DNA from: SIG636 sp045604285 | GTDB lineage: Bacteria; Bacillota; Clostridia; Oscillospirales; CAG-382 | Reading direction: 5' to 3' | Length of the DNA: 27,744 bases | Assembly (NCBI GenBank): GCA_045604285.1 | Contig: JAZUNS010000061.1 | Span: 1 to 27,744 of the forward strand | In this document: positions 7,292 through 18,981 of the stretch, piece after piece | Position numbering within the stretch: the stretch's first letter is position 1 | Layout: every line of letters begins with the position of its first letter | Translations under genes and position numbers: made by a program | The notes under the pieces: model-generated | Told to the model about the DNA's origin: nothing | The model's input: the letters and a program-made list of their open reading frames with translations, nothing else | The model's database searches: none

Positions 7292-9238
7292 GTGGATAAA
7301 TTTGAATTGGTTTCGTCCTATAAGCCTACGGGGGACCAGCCCGAGGCCATAGAAAGGCTTACGGCAGGCATAGAAAGCGGCATGAAGGAGCAGGTCTTGC
7401 TGGGCGTTACAGGCTCAGGTAAAACCTTTACAATGGCAAACGTAATTGCCAACGTAAACCGCCCTACCTTGGTTTTGGCACACAACAAAACCTTGGCGGC
7501 ACAGCTTTGCTCCGAGTTTCGTGAGTTTTTCCCCAACAACGCTGTGGAATACTTCGTTTCCTATTACGGTTACTATCAGCCCGAGGCGTACGTTCCGGGG
7601 AAGGACGTTTATATCGAAAAGCACGCCTCTATTAATGACGAGATAGATAAGCTGCGCCACAGTGCCACCAGCGCACTTTTTGAGCGCAGGGACGTTATCA
7701 TAGTGTCCAGCGTGTCCTGCATTTATTCTCTGGGTGACCCCGTGGAATACCGCAAGCAGGTGATTTCTTTGCGTCCCGGTATGCGCCTAACCCGTGAGCA
7801 GCTTATAAAACGCCTTGTTGCCCTGCAGTACAGCCGCAGCGACATTGGCTTTGAAAGAAACAATTTCCGCGTTCGTGGGGACGTGGTGGAGATTTTCCCC
7901 TCCAACTCCGGTGCCGAGGCAGTGCGGGTGGAGTTCTTTGGGGACGAGGTGGATAGAATATCCACCGTTGATACCGTAACGGGTGAGCTGCACGCAAGGC
8001 TTAACCATGCGGCGATATACCCCTCCTCTCACTACGTTACCGACGAGGAGCTTAGGAAGAAAGCACTAACCGAAATATATGACGAAATGCTTGAGCGTGT
8101 GGAATATTTTGAAGCCGAAGGCAAGCTTATAGAAGCCCAGCGCATAAAAGAACGCACCATGTTTGATATGGAGCAGATAAGGGAGATAGGTTATTGCAGC
8201 GGCGTTGAAAACTATTCCCGCGTGCTGTCGGGGCGAGAGCCGGGCAGCACCCCTTACACCCTGCTTGATTATCTGCCCGATGACTTTTTGCTGTTTATTG
8301 ACGAAAGCCACGTTACCGTTCCCCAGGTAAGGGGTATGAGCGGCGGCGACACCGCCCGCAAAAAGAACCTTATAGATTACGGGTTCCGCTTGCTCTCTGC
8401 CTACGATAACCGCCCCTTGCGTTTTGAAGAGTTTTTAAAGAAAAAGGGGCAGACCGTGTACGTCAGTGCCACCCCTGCCGACTTTGAAAAGGAGCTGGCA
8501 GAGCAGACGGTAGAGCAGATAATACGCCCCACGGGGCTGCTTGACCCGCTGGTAGAGGTGCGCCCCGTTACCGGTCAGATAGACGACCTGCTGGGCGAGA
8601 TACGCAACTGCATACAGCGTAACGAGCGTATCCTTGTTACCACCCTTACCAAAAAAATGGCAGAGGACCTTTCGGAATACTTTTTAAGCAACGGCATAAA
8701 AACCAAGTATTTGCATTACGATATTGAAACCATAGAGCGTATAGAGCTGCTTCGTCAGCTTAGGGCAGGGGAATACGACGTGCTTGTGGGCATAAACCTG
8801 CTTAGAGAAGGGCTTGACCTGCCCGAGGTATCCCTTATAGGTATACTCGATGCGGATAAGGAGGGCTTTTTGCGCTCGGAAATGAGCCTTATACAGACCA
8901 TAGGCAGAGCCGCAAGAAACGCCAACGGCAGGGTAATAATGTACGCCGATAAGATAACGGGCTCAATGCAGCGTGCCATGGACGAAACAAACCGTCGCCG
9001 CCGCAAGCAGGACGAGTACAACAAGGCCCACGGAATAACGCCAAAGACCATTGTAAAAGAGATAGCCGCACCCATAGAAATAACCGTAAAGGGCAGCGGT
9101 GCCGACGGCAGAATGACCAAGGCGGAAAAGAAACAGCTTGTAGAAAAGCTGCAGGCAGAAATGAAGCGTGCGGCAAAGAATTTGGATTTCGAAACAGCCG
9201 CCGCCCTGCGTGATAAGATACGCTCGCTTATCGCCTAA
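7292..9238 (+). CDS. uvrB: Excinuclease ABC subunit B (UvrB)
   Basis: A 648-residue helicase-like DNA damage-recognition subunit of nucleotide excision repair. It takes damaged DNA from UvrA2, opens the strand and recruits UvrC. Visible elements: the N-terminal KPTGDQPEAI motif, Walker A GVTGSGKT (38-45), the beta-hairpin signature YYGYYQPEAY, the DESH Walker B box, the late helicase motifs (LLREGLDLPEVSL and QTIGRAARN), and the C-terminal UVR domain (about 612-648) that contacts UvrC. Length is normal. The start is a GTG; a GAAAGGGGGG ribosome-binding site ends 11 bases before it, slightly far, but the N-terminus aligns with known UvrB proteins at exactly this point. uvrA follows after 23 bases, so the two are co-transcribed. 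Confidence 0.98.
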   Translation: MDKFELVSSYKPTGDQPEAIERLTAGIESGMKEQVLLGVTGSGKTFTMANVIANVNRPTLVLAHNKTLAAQLCSEFREFFPNNAVEYFVSYYGYYQPEAYVPGKDVYIEKHASINDEIDKLRHSATSALFERRDVIIVSSVSCIYSLGDPVEYRKQVISLRPGMRLTREQLIKRLVALQYSRSDIGFERNNFRVRGDVVEIFPSNSGAEAVRVEFFGDEVDRISTVDTVTGELHARLNHAAIYPSSHYVTDEELRKKALTEIYDEMLERVEYFEAEGKLIEAQRIKERTMFDMEQIREIGYCSGVENYSRVLSGREPGSTPYTLLDYLPDDFLLFIDESHVTVPQVRGMSGGDTARKKNLIDYGFRLLSAYDNRPLRFEEFLKKKGQTVYVSATPADFEKELAEQTVEQIIRPTGLLDPLVEVRPVTGQIDDLLGEIRNCIQRNERILVTTLTKKMAEDLSEYFLSNGIKTKYLHYDIETIERIELLRQLRAGEYDVLVGINLLREGLDLPEVSLIGILDADKEGFLRSEMSLIQTIGRAARNANGRVIMYADKITGSMQRAMDETNRRRRKQDEYNKAHGITPKTIVKEIAAPIEITVKGSGADGRMTKAEKKQLVEKLQAEMKRAAKNLDFETAAALRDKIRSLIA

Positions 9239-9261
9239 CCTTTATAGGAGTGATTTGTGTT

Positions 9262-12092
<2,831 letters not shown>

Positions 12093-12096
<4 letters not shown>

Positions 12097-13295
12097 ATAC
12101 TGAAAGAATAAAGCATATTCTTGCCAAGGTAGAAAAGCCGGGCAGATACACCGGCGGCGAATACGGCGAGCTTATTAAGGATAAAAATGCGGTAGATATC
12201 CGCATGGCGTTTTGTTTTCCCGATACCTACGAGATCGGTATGTCCAATCTGGGCGTTAAAATCTTAAGAGAATGCCTCAACCGCCTTCCCTGGCTGTGGT
12301 GCGAGCGTTGCTACGCTCCTTGGGACGATATGGAAAAGCTTATGCGTGCCGAGGGCGTGCCTCTTTACGCTTTGGAAAGCGGCGACAACGTAAAGGATTT
12401 TGACATAGTTGCCTTCACCTTGCAGTACGAGCTTAGCTATACCAACACGGTAAATATGCTTGAGCTGGCAGGTATACCCATCTACGCCGCCGAAAGAGAT
12501 GACAGTCACCCCCTTATTATAGCGGGCGGTGCCTGCGCCTATAATCCCGAGCCCATGGCGGATTTTATTGATATTTTCTCTATAGGCGAGGGTGAGTACG
12601 CCCTTGTAGAGCTGGCAGAGCTTTACCGCCAATACAAAAAGGCGGGCAAGCCCCGTGCCGAATTTTTGCGTGCCGCCGCCCAAATAAAGGGTATGTACGT
12701 CCCCTCTCTTTACGAGGTAAGCTACGATGCCGAAGGCAAGCTTGCAGGCTTTGCACCCAAGTATAAGGACGTGCCTGCGGTAATAGAAAAGACTTTTCTT
12801 ACCGACCTGGACAACGCACCCTTTCCTACCTTCCACGAGATGCCTTACATAGATACCGTCCACGACCGCATGGTGCTGGAGGTGTTCAGAGGTTGTATAA
12901 GGGGCTGTCGCTTCTGTCAGGCGGGCATGATTTGCCGCCCCGTAAGAGAAAAAAGCCCCGACCTGCTGGATAAGCAGGCTAAGGAGCTTTACAAAAACAC
13001 GGGCTATAACGAGATATCCATGTGCTCTCTCAGCATCAGCGATTACAGCGGCCTGGGCGAGCTTATAGAAAAGCTTTTGTCCTGGACGGAAAAGGAGCGC
13101 ATAAATCTGTCCCTGCCCTCCATGCGTATAGACAGCTTTTACGGCGAGCTTATGGAAAAAGCCATGAACGTGCGCCAAAGCGGTCTTACCTTTGCGCCGG
13201 AGGCAGGCACCCAGAGGCTTAGGGACGTTATTAACAAAAACATAAGCGAGGACGAGATAATGGCAGGCTGTGCCGCCGCCTTTGACCGTGGCTGA
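12093..13295 (+). CDS. B12-binding radical SAM protein (TIGR03960 family), N-terminal part up to in-frame TGA
   Basis: The first 400 residues of a TIGR03960-type protein, an uncharacterised family with a cobalamin-binding-like N-terminal domain and a radical SAM core. Seen here: the YEIGMSNLGVKIL and YNPEPMADFIDIFSIGEGE segments of the N-terminal domain, then the iron-sulfur cluster motif CIRGCRFC (Cys268, 272, 275). The frame stops at TGA 13293-13295, but the same frame continues without a break to 13946, and the protein homology continues with it. The TGA stands where family members, as I recall them, have Trp in a GW-x-x-(V/L)KLYFM segment. A one-base TGG-to-TGA change explains this. TGG codons are used for Trp elsewhere in the gene. 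A product ending here would lack the last part of the radical SAM barrel. Translationally coupled to uvrA. Confidence 0.85.
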
Positions 13296-13946
13296 ACCGC
13301 CCTTAAGCTTTACTTTATGAACGGACTTCCCACCGAGACTGACGACGATATCCGCGGTATAGCAAGCCTTGCCCAGCAGATAGTGGACTTGTACTACTCC
13401 AAAAAACGCATGAAAGGCAAGGGCGTAAACGTCACCGTAAGCGTATCCTGCTTTGTACCCAAGCCCTTCACGCCCTTCCAGTGGATGGCACAGGACAGAA
13501 TAGACGAGCTTAAGCGCAAGCAGCTTTTGCTTAAGGAATGCATTACCACCCGCAAGATAAGCTATAATTATCACGATAGCGAAGTAAGCTTTTTAGAGGC
13601 AGTCTTTGCCCGTGGCGACCGTCGCCTTTCCGCCGCCATTGCCGAGGCGGTAAAGCGTGGGCAGCGCTTTGACAGCTGGGACGAGTTCTTCAGCTTTGAC
13701 ACCTGGATGCAGGTGTTTGAAGCCGTGGGCATCGACCCCGAATTTTACGCAAACCGTCAGTTTGGCTTTGACGAGCTGTTGCCTTGGGACCACATCAATT
13801 GCGGCGTAACCAAAGAGTTTTTGGTAAGAGAGGCAAAGCTTGCCATGGCAGAGACCACCACCCCCGATTGCCGCACCCGTTGCTCCGGCTGCGGTATGCA
13901 AAACAAGGGCTGTACCATCTGCAAAAAAGGAGGGGAAAACCAATGA
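13296..13946 (+). pseudogene. C-terminal part of the TIGR03960 radical SAM gene, downstream of the in-frame TGA
   Basis: The same reading frame as the preceding segment resumes directly after the TGA with TALKLYFMNGLPTETDDD, the conserved continuation of the radical SAM barrel, and runs to the natural C-terminus (CSGCGMQNKGC and CKKGG, a Cys-rich tail typical of the family). Together the two parts give 617 codons including the TGA, the normal family length. The first ATG here (13317) has no Shine-Dalgarno sequence before it and lies inside the conserved core, so independent translation is unlikely. This segment is expressed only by readthrough, or is dead, or the TGA is a base-calling or assembly error. 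Its end overlaps the start of the DUF2344 gene (ATGA). Confidence 0.8.
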
Positions 13947-14587
13947 AGCCTATAGAAAAATATACGCTTAGAGTGTTTTGGCAAAAAAAGGGCAACGCAA
14001 AGTACACCTCTCATCTGGATACCCAGCGTACAATAACCCGTGCTTTGGTAAGAAGCGGCTTGCCCCTTTATTACTCTCAGGGCTACAACCCCCACCTTAA
14101 GCTGGTGTTTGCGCTGCCCGTAGGGCTGTATATGGAGGCGCTGTACGACGTTTTTGACGTGGATATTACGGAAAAGATTGACCCCGCCCTGGCGGCGGAA
14201 AAGCTAAACGCCGTAATGCCTCCGGAAACCACCGTTATAAAGGCGGCGTACCCCATAAAGAAGTTTAAAGAGCTTGCTTGGGCAAGCTACGAGATATATC
14301 TGGAAACCGACCTTACCGCCGCGGAGATAGAGGCGAAATTCGGCGGCGAGGTGGTTGTGGAAAAGAAAAGCAAAAAGAAATGCGCCTTTGTTGATATATC
14401 CCCAATGATAAAGGAGCTTTCCGCAGAGCAGTGCCGTGACGGCGTAGTGCTTAGAACTACTCTTGCGGCGTCCCCCGACGATTATCTTAACCCCAAGTAC
14501 ATAACCGAGTTTTTGGGCGATGCGGTGAAATACTCTTCCACCGTAAGGCTTATGCTGTCCGACGGCGACGGAGCGGCGTTGGAATAA
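13943..14587 (+). CDS. TIGR03936 / DUF2344 radical SAM-linked protein
   Basis: A 214-residue protein of the DUF2344 family, which is nearly always next to or fused with a TIGR03960 radical SAM protein. The conserved opening is visible: the strand YTLRVFWQKKGNAKYTSHLD, then the family core RALVRSGLPLYYSQGYNPH and an ALPVGLYMEALYDVFDV segment. The start at 13943 overlaps the preceding stop by four bases and has an AAAAGGAGGGG ribosome-binding site; longer in-frame starts upstream lie inside the radical SAM gene and are not credible. The biochemical role is unknown; co-occurrence suggests it supports the radical SAM partner. The gene itself looks intact although its partner is interrupted, which argues that the pair may still be in use. 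The ribosomal L21 and RNase G genes that often follow this pair are absent here. Confidence 0.88.
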   Translation: MKPIEKYTLRVFWQKKGNAKYTSHLDTQRTITRALVRSGLPLYYSQGYNPHLKLVFALPVGLYMEALYDVFDVDITEKIDPALAAEKLNAVMPPETTVIKAAYPIKKFKELAWASYEIYLETDLTAAEIEAKFGGEVVVEKKSKKKCAFVDISPMIKELSAEQCRDGVVLRTTLAASPDDYLNPKYITEFLGDAVKYSSTVRLMLSDGDGAALE

Positions 14588-14603
14588 TTTTAGCGTATAC
14601 CAC

Positions 14604-14632
14604 TTGTATAAAACAAAAAAATGTTGTATTAT
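14604..14632 (+). promoter_or_regulatory. Sigma-A type promoter upstream of the membrane protein/lipoprotein/miaA unit
   Basis: TTGTAT (14604-14609), a 17-base spacer and TATTAT (14627-14632), placed about 40 bases before the GTG start at 14673. No terminator hairpin was found between the DUF2344 stop and this promoter, so readthrough from the uvr operon remains possible. Confidence 0.65.
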
Positions 14633-14672
14633 AGTAAATGGGTATATATTCAATGAAAAGAGGTGTTCGTCT

Positions 14673-15086
14673 GTGGAAAATACGGGCAGCATATGGGGCA
14701 AGGCAGCAGGCAAAATAATTGCGGCGCTTTTGGCGTTGGCTTTTGTTTGCGGTGCCGTTTCGTTATGCATGGTTTACGAGCAGAACCGTGATATCCTTTT
14801 GGATGTGGACGAAATAAAAGATTGCGAGTATAAGCTTAGCGAAAGCGGCGAGGTGATCTTTAAATTCAGAATGAACAAGCCCGGCTACAGCTTTACCGAC
14901 GTTGATAGCTACAGGGAAGATGACAGGATAGTGCTTAGGCTTTACGGTTCCCTTACCGATGGCGATTATAAGCAGGATTCCGTGGGCTTCTATACCCTGA
15001 AGATAGCTTATAATAAGGACGATAAGGGCTTGGGCCAGGAGGGAGTGGACGGCAATGTCAGTGCGCTTTATACCATCTTGCATTAA
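14673..15086 (+). CDS. Hypothetical membrane-anchored protein with small extracellular domain
   Basis: A 137-residue protein of no recognised family. After a short N-terminus (VENTGSIWGKAAGK) there is one hydrophobic segment (about 15-37) followed by an approximately 100-residue soluble, beta-rich domain with acidic character (DVDEIKDCEYKLSESGEVIFKF), expected outside the cell. GTG 14673 is chosen because GAGGTG (14660-14665) lies 7 bases before it and the hydrophobic segment then falls near the N-terminus; the longer frame from 14604 starts inside the promoter. The 3' end overlaps the following lipoprotein gene by 32 bases, so the two are translationally linked and may act together at the membrane surface. 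No function can be assigned. Confidence 0.72.
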   Translation: MENTGSIWGKAAGKIIAALLALAFVCGAVSLCMVYEQNRDILLDVDEIKDCEYKLSESGEVIFKFRMNKPGYSFTDVDSYREDDRIVLRLYGSLTDGDYKQDSVGFYTLKIAYNKDDKGLGQEGVDGNVSALYTILH

Positions 15087-16077
15087 AACTGCGGCGGCGC
15101 TTGTTTTGGCGGCGTTGCTTTGTCTTTCCTTTTGCGCCTGCAATAACGAAATTGAAAACGTAGAGGGCAAAAATCCTTACGGCGGCTACAGCTTTAGTTA
15201 CCCCGAAACGTGGGAGCTGCTCTCCGACGGCGCCACCACCGTTATAACCGTAGCGGACGTGGGCGGCTCGGTTCCTTATGCGGTTATCCGCTTTACCGTA
15301 GCCGATGGGGCAGGCAAAACAGCTACCGAGTATTGGGAGGACGGCAAAACCGCCCTTACGGAAAGCTACCACTCTGCCGAGGTGCAGAAAAGCCAGGCCT
15401 TCGATTTTGAAGGCGGCACCGCCCACGATGCACTTTTAGAAGTTACCGCAGTGGGCTTTACCAATCTGGACGGGCAGCCCGATAAGGCAGACGGCAAGGC
15501 TGTTTACAAGCTTCGCCAATTGGTTTTTGAAAAAGCGGGTAAGCTTTGCGTTGCCACCTATATGGCAAGCAAGTCCAATGATGAAGAGCACGGCTCTGCC
15601 GTAGATACGGTAAAAGCAAGCTTTAAGTTTACAAATGCCGAAAAGGCAGAGGTAAGCGACGGCGGCAGGGCGGATTTTTACGTTCCCACCCCCGAGGGCT
15701 GGACCCTTGAAACGGCAGAGGCGTATTATACCCTAAGCCATGGCAAGGCAACCGTTACGGCAACGGTTTTCTCTGCAGAAAATAACGATACCGCCCTTGA
15801 TTGCTGGAAAAACGTTTACGTTCCCGACCTTAAGGCAAACTTTAAAGATTTTACCGTAATCAACCTTAACGAAAAAGCAGAGCTTGCAGGGGTTTTGGCA
15901 GTGGATGCCGAATATACCTTTGCAAGTAAAAGCGGCGCCGTGTATCATTTGCGCCAGACCATCGCCCTTTACAACGGCAACGTTTATACCGTTGTACTTA
16001 CCGCCTCTGAGGAGGATTACCAAGACGCCCTTGCAGGCTATGATGCCGTAATAAACGGCTTTAAATACGATGCTTAA
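15055..16077 (+). CDS. Hypothetical lipoprotein with two similar PsbP/DcrB-like domains
   Basis: A 340-residue exported protein. The N-terminus has a signal peptide (residues about 1-28) ending in a lipobox-like FCAC, so lipid anchoring is likely though the -3 residue is unusual. The mature part appears to contain two copies of one fold. Copy 1 opens with GGYSFSYPETWELL and closes with VDTVKASFKF. Copy 2 opens with ADFYVPTPEGWTLE and closes with YDAVINGFKYDA. Both carry a central alpha/beta segment ending in a Tyr/Val-rich strand pair. The opening (F)xYPxxW pattern resembles PsbP/DcrB-like extracytoplasmic domains; I infer this from pattern only. AGGAGGG (15037-15043) precedes ATG 15055. The stop overlaps the start of miaA by 8 bases. 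Function unknown. Confidence 0.75.
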   Translation: MSVRFIPSCIKTAAALVLAALLCLSFCACNNEIENVEGKNPYGGYSFSYPETWELLSDGATTVITVADVGGSVPYAVIRFTVADGAGKTATEYWEDGKTALTESYHSAEVQKSQAFDFEGGTAHDALLEVTAVGFTNLDGQPDKADGKAVYKLRQLVFEKAGKLCVATYMASKSNDEEHGSAVDTVKASFKFTNAEKAEVSDGGRADFYVPTPEGWTLETAEAYYTLSHGKATVTATVFSAENNDTALDCWKNVYVPDLKANFKDFTVINLNEKAELAGVLAVDAEYTFASKSGAVYHLRQTIALYNGNVYTVVLTASEEDYQDALAGYDAVINGFKYDA

Positions 16078-17005
16078 GGTAATAGCCGTGGTGGGCGCTA
16101 CGGCAACGGGCAAAAGCGGGCTGGCAGTACGGCTGGCACAAAGCTTTGGCGGCGAGGTCATCTCGGGCGATTCCGCCCAGGTATACCGTGGCATGGATAT
16201 CGGCACAGCCAAGGCAAGCCCCAAGGAGCAGGGGGGAATACCCCACCATTTAATTGATATTCTTGATATTGATAAGGCGTTTTCTGCAGGTATGTTTGCC
16301 GAGCTTGGGGGCAAAGCGGCAGAGGATATCCACGCCCGCGGCAAGCTGCCCATAATTGCAGGCGGCACCGGGCTGTACGTGGATGCCATGACGGGCAGGC
16401 AAAGCCTTAGCCCTACGGCGGACAGCGACCCCGCAGTAAGGCTTCAGCTTATGGAGAAAGCTCGCACCGAGGGCGCCGAAAGTCTGCACGCCTACCTTGC
16501 GGCAATAGACCCTACGGCGGCGGCAGAAATCCACCCGAATAACGTAAAACGTGTTGCCCGCGCCATAGAGATTTATCTTGTAACGGGCAAAACCAAAACC
16601 GAGCTTAACAGCAAGCCCGTAGAAAACGGGCGCTTTAGTCGCCTGCTTTTACTGTTGGATTGCCCCGACCGTGCCGCTTTGTACAGTCGTATCGACGCCA
16701 GAGTGGACGAGATGATGGCAGCAGGGCTTGAGGCAGAGGCACGCAGCCTTTGGCAACGGGGCTTGGCAGATACGCCCACTGCGTCGGCGGCTATCGGGTA
16801 TAAAGAGCTGTTCCCGTATTTTAGGGGGGATATGCCCCTTCAAGCGGCGGTGGACCGCATAAAGCAGGCCACCCGCAATTATGCAAAACGGCAGATAACC
16901 TATTTTAAGCGGATGGAGGATGCCATACCCATTGATATTTCTATGGGTGCCGAGGCGGTTTTTTCCATCGCCGCAGATAAATGCAAAGAATTTTTGGAAA
17001 AATAA
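16070..17005 (+). CDS. miaA: tRNA dimethylallyltransferase (MiaA)
   Basis: A 311-residue cytoplasmic enzyme that transfers a dimethylallyl group to N6 of adenosine 37 in tRNAs reading UNN codons. Motifs in order: P-loop GATATGKS (9-16), the family signature SGDSAQVYRGMDIGTAK, HHLIDI, GGTGLYVDA, then YSRIDARVDEMMAAGLEAEA and the C-terminal tRNA-contact segment ATRNYAKRQITYFKR. Length is normal. The start overlaps the end of the lipoprotein gene by 8 bases with no clear ribosome-binding site, so translation probably depends on coupling. hfq and mutSL, which neighbour miaA in many Clostridia, are not present here. Confidence 0.97.
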   Translation: MLKVIAVVGATATGKSGLAVRLAQSFGGEVISGDSAQVYRGMDIGTAKASPKEQGGIPHHLIDILDIDKAFSAGMFAELGGKAAEDIHARGKLPIIAGGTGLYVDAMTGRQSLSPTADSDPAVRLQLMEKARTEGAESLHAYLAAIDPTAAAEIHPNNVKRVARAIEIYLVTGKTKTELNSKPVENGRFSRLLLLLDCPDRAALYSRIDARVDEMMAAGLEAEARSLWQRGLADTPTASAAIGYKELFPYFRGDMPLQAAVDRIKQATRNYAKRQITYFKRMEDAIPIDISMGAEAVFSIAADKCKEFLEK

Positions 17006-17023
17006 CCAAGGGGAGGTAAAAAC

Positions 17024-18256
17024 GTGAAAAACGTGCTTAAGCATATTCTTACGGTGGCGTGCTCGCTGGCAATATTGGTTTACGCCGTGTTTCAGCTTTC
17101 CCTTACCACAAGCGATGCGGTGGAAACGGAAAACACCTTCTATTCCGTTGTCAACGACGTTATTACCACCCAGGGCTATATTTTCAGGGATGAATCCCTT
17201 ATTATTCAAAGTGCCGAGGGTACCCGCAGCTATATTGCCGAAAACGGCGATAAGGTCTATTTGGGGCAGGAGCTTTGCGTGACTTATCAGGATTATGACG
17301 AGGCAGACGTGCAGGAGCGTATAAACGAAATAAACCTGCGCCTTTCTGTGTTAGAGCAAAGCAACGGCAGCTATTTTGCCGACCTTGGCAGAATAAACGA
17401 GAACATTTCAGATTATATGCAGGACATATTGCAAAGCGTTTCCGACGGCGACCTTCAAACCGCAAAGCGCTTGCAAAGCTCCCTGCTTATACAAATGAAC
17501 CGCCGCCAGGCAACGGTGGAGGAGGACAACAACTATTTCAGCAGCCAGATACCCGCCCTTAAGATAGAAAAAAGGCAGCTTGAAGCCAGCTTGGAGGGCG
17601 CAAAGGTTTCTACAACTTCTCCCGCTGCAGGCTATTTTTATACCGAGGTTGACGGCTACGAAAGCACTTTTTCCGCCGCCGCCCTTAAAGAGATGAGCCT
17701 TGAAGAGTTTGAACAGCTTGTTTCAAGCAACGTCGCTCCCTCCATAAACGGCAACGCCGTGGGCAAGATAGCCAAAAGCTCAAAATGGTACGTGGCGTTT
17801 ACCTGCGGCAGAAGAGAGGCAGCGGGCTTTGAAAAGGGCGCAAGGTACACCGTGTCCTTCCCTTATTCCGAAACAGAGCTGGATATGACTGTAGAGCGCA
17901 CCGTTGGTAACGCCGAGGGCGAAAGCACCCTGGTGGTGTTCAGCAGCCATACCCTGCCCACAGGCTTTAACTTTGCCCGCAGGCAGGAGATAAGCGTGGT
18001 AAAATCCTCTACGGCAGGACTTAAGGTGCGTACCTCTGCTTTAAGAAACGAAAACGGGCAGGTAGGCGTTTTTGTGCTTGCCAACAACCGTATAGTATTT
18101 AAAACCGCAACGGTGCTTAAGGAAAGCGGCGGCTTTTATCTGGTGGCGTTGCCCGACGAGAAAAACCACACCGTGCGTTCCGCAACAAAGCTATCCCTTC
18201 ACGATACGGTCATTCTAAGCGGTAAAAATTTGTACGTGGGGAAGGTGATTCAATAA
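17024..18256 (+). CDS. HlyD-like membrane-fusion-type protein of the sepF cluster
   Basis: A 410-residue protein with one N-terminal membrane segment (about 7-26, HILTVACSLAILVYAVFQ) and a large extracytoplasmic part. A barrel-sandwich-like beta stretch (TQGYIFRDE ... GDKVYLGQEL) is followed by a long alpha-helical, coiled-coil-like arm (about 85-190) and then a second beta half (STTSPAAGYFYTEVDGYE). This is the split lipoyl/hairpin layout of HlyD-type adaptors. No ABC or RND partner is encoded nearby. In Clostridia, similar genes commonly sit just before yggS-sepF, so a role at the division site or envelope is as plausible as export. The start is GTG with a strong GGGAGGT (17011-17017) six bases upstream. 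The stop is one base from the yggS start. Confidence 0.78.
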   Translation: MKNVLKHILTVACSLAILVYAVFQLSLTTSDAVETENTFYSVVNDVITTQGYIFRDESLIIQSAEGTRSYIAENGDKVYLGQELCVTYQDYDEADVQERINEINLRLSVLEQSNGSYFADLGRINENISDYMQDILQSVSDGDLQTAKRLQSSLLIQMNRRQATVEEDNNYFSSQIPALKIEKRQLEASLEGAKVSTTSPAAGYFYTEVDGYESTFSAAALKEMSLEEFEQLVSSNVAPSINGNAVGKIAKSSKWYVAFTCGRREAAGFEKGARYTVSFPYSETELDMTVERTVGNAEGESTLVVFSSHTLPTGFNFARRQEISVVKSSTAGLKVRTSALRNENGQVGVFVLANNRIVFKTATVLKESGGFYLVALPDEKNHTVRSATKLSLHDTVILSGKNLYVGKVIQ

Positions 18257-18257
18257 C

Positions 18258-18950
18258 ATGGACGAAAAGAAAGCGTTAATAAAAGCAAACCTTAAGGCTG
18301 TTACCGATGCCTTGCCCTCGGGGGTCACCCTTCTTGCCGCCAGCAAGACCGTCTCTGCCGAGTATATCAACTACGCCGCAGAGTGCGGGCTTAGGCTTAT
18401 CGGCGAAAACCGTGTTAACGAGCTGCTGGAAAAATACGACGCTATCAATAAGGATTTGTTGGATATCCATTTTATCGGCGCCCTGCAAAGCAACAAGGTC
18501 AAGTATATAATAGATAAGGTATCCATGATACATTCGGTTGACAGACTGTCCCTGGCGGAGGAAATAAGCCGCAGGGCAGTGGCAATAGGCAAGGTAATGC
18601 CCGTGCTTGTAGAGGTCAACGTGGGTAAAGAACCCAGCAAAAGCGGCGTTATGCCCGAGGACACCTTGGCGTTTATTAAAAAAATTGCGGTTTTGCCGGG
18701 TATAAGCGTCTGCGGATTGATGACAATACCCCCAAAAAGTGACAGCCGAGAGAAAAATATTGAATTTTACAAAAAAATCAAGCAAATATTTATTGACATA
18801 TCATGTCAAAATGTGGATAATGTTAGTATGAGGATTTTGTCTGCAGGGATGAGCGGCGATTGGAAAGAAGCAGTAGAATGCGGCTCCAACATGGTTCGTA
18901 TAGGCTCAGGCATATTCGGGCAGCGCAACTACGGCGCAGGCAAAGCATAA
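18258..18950 (+). CDS. yggS: YggS-family pyridoxal phosphate homeostasis protein
   Basis: A 230-residue single-domain alanine-racemase-fold protein that binds pyridoxal 5'-phosphate and helps balance free PLP and amino acid pools; no enzymatic turnover is established. The PLP-binding Lys is K30 in LLAASKTVS. Further family segments are IGENRVNELLEKY, DIHFIGALQSNKVKYI, IHSVDRLSLAEEIS, VLVEVNVGKEPSKSG, CGLMTIPP and, near the end, NMVRIGSGIFGQRNY. LSAGMSGDWKEAVECGSNM replaces the more usual LSMGMS-x-D, a mild variation. GAAGGTGA (18241-18248) serves as ribosome-binding site and lies inside the end of the HlyD-like gene. The gene begins the yggS-sepF-yggT-divIVA string. Confidence 0.96.
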   Translation: MDEKKALIKANLKAVTDALPSGVTLLAASKTVSAEYINYAAECGLRLIGENRVNELLEKYDAINKDLLDIHFIGALQSNKVKYIIDKVSMIHSVDRLSLAEEISRRAVAIGKVMPVLVEVNVGKEPSKSGVMPEDTLAFIKKIAVLPGISVCGLMTIPPKSDSREKNIEFYKKIKQIFIDISCQNVDNVSMRILSAGMSGDWKEAVECGSNMVRIGSGIFGQRNYGAGKA

Positions 18951-18981
18951 AACAGATAATAAAACTACGGAGGAATAAATT

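Noticed and set aside
13293..13346. Selenocysteine insertion at the TGA in the radical SAM gene
   Set aside because: The conserved residue at this column is Trp, not Cys, and no stable stem-loop of SECIS type was found in the bases just after the TGA.
12264..13574. A long minus-strand open frame of about 436 codons
   Set aside because: It lies entirely antisense to the radical SAM gene, where strong homology supports the + strand. It is a codon-bias shadow.
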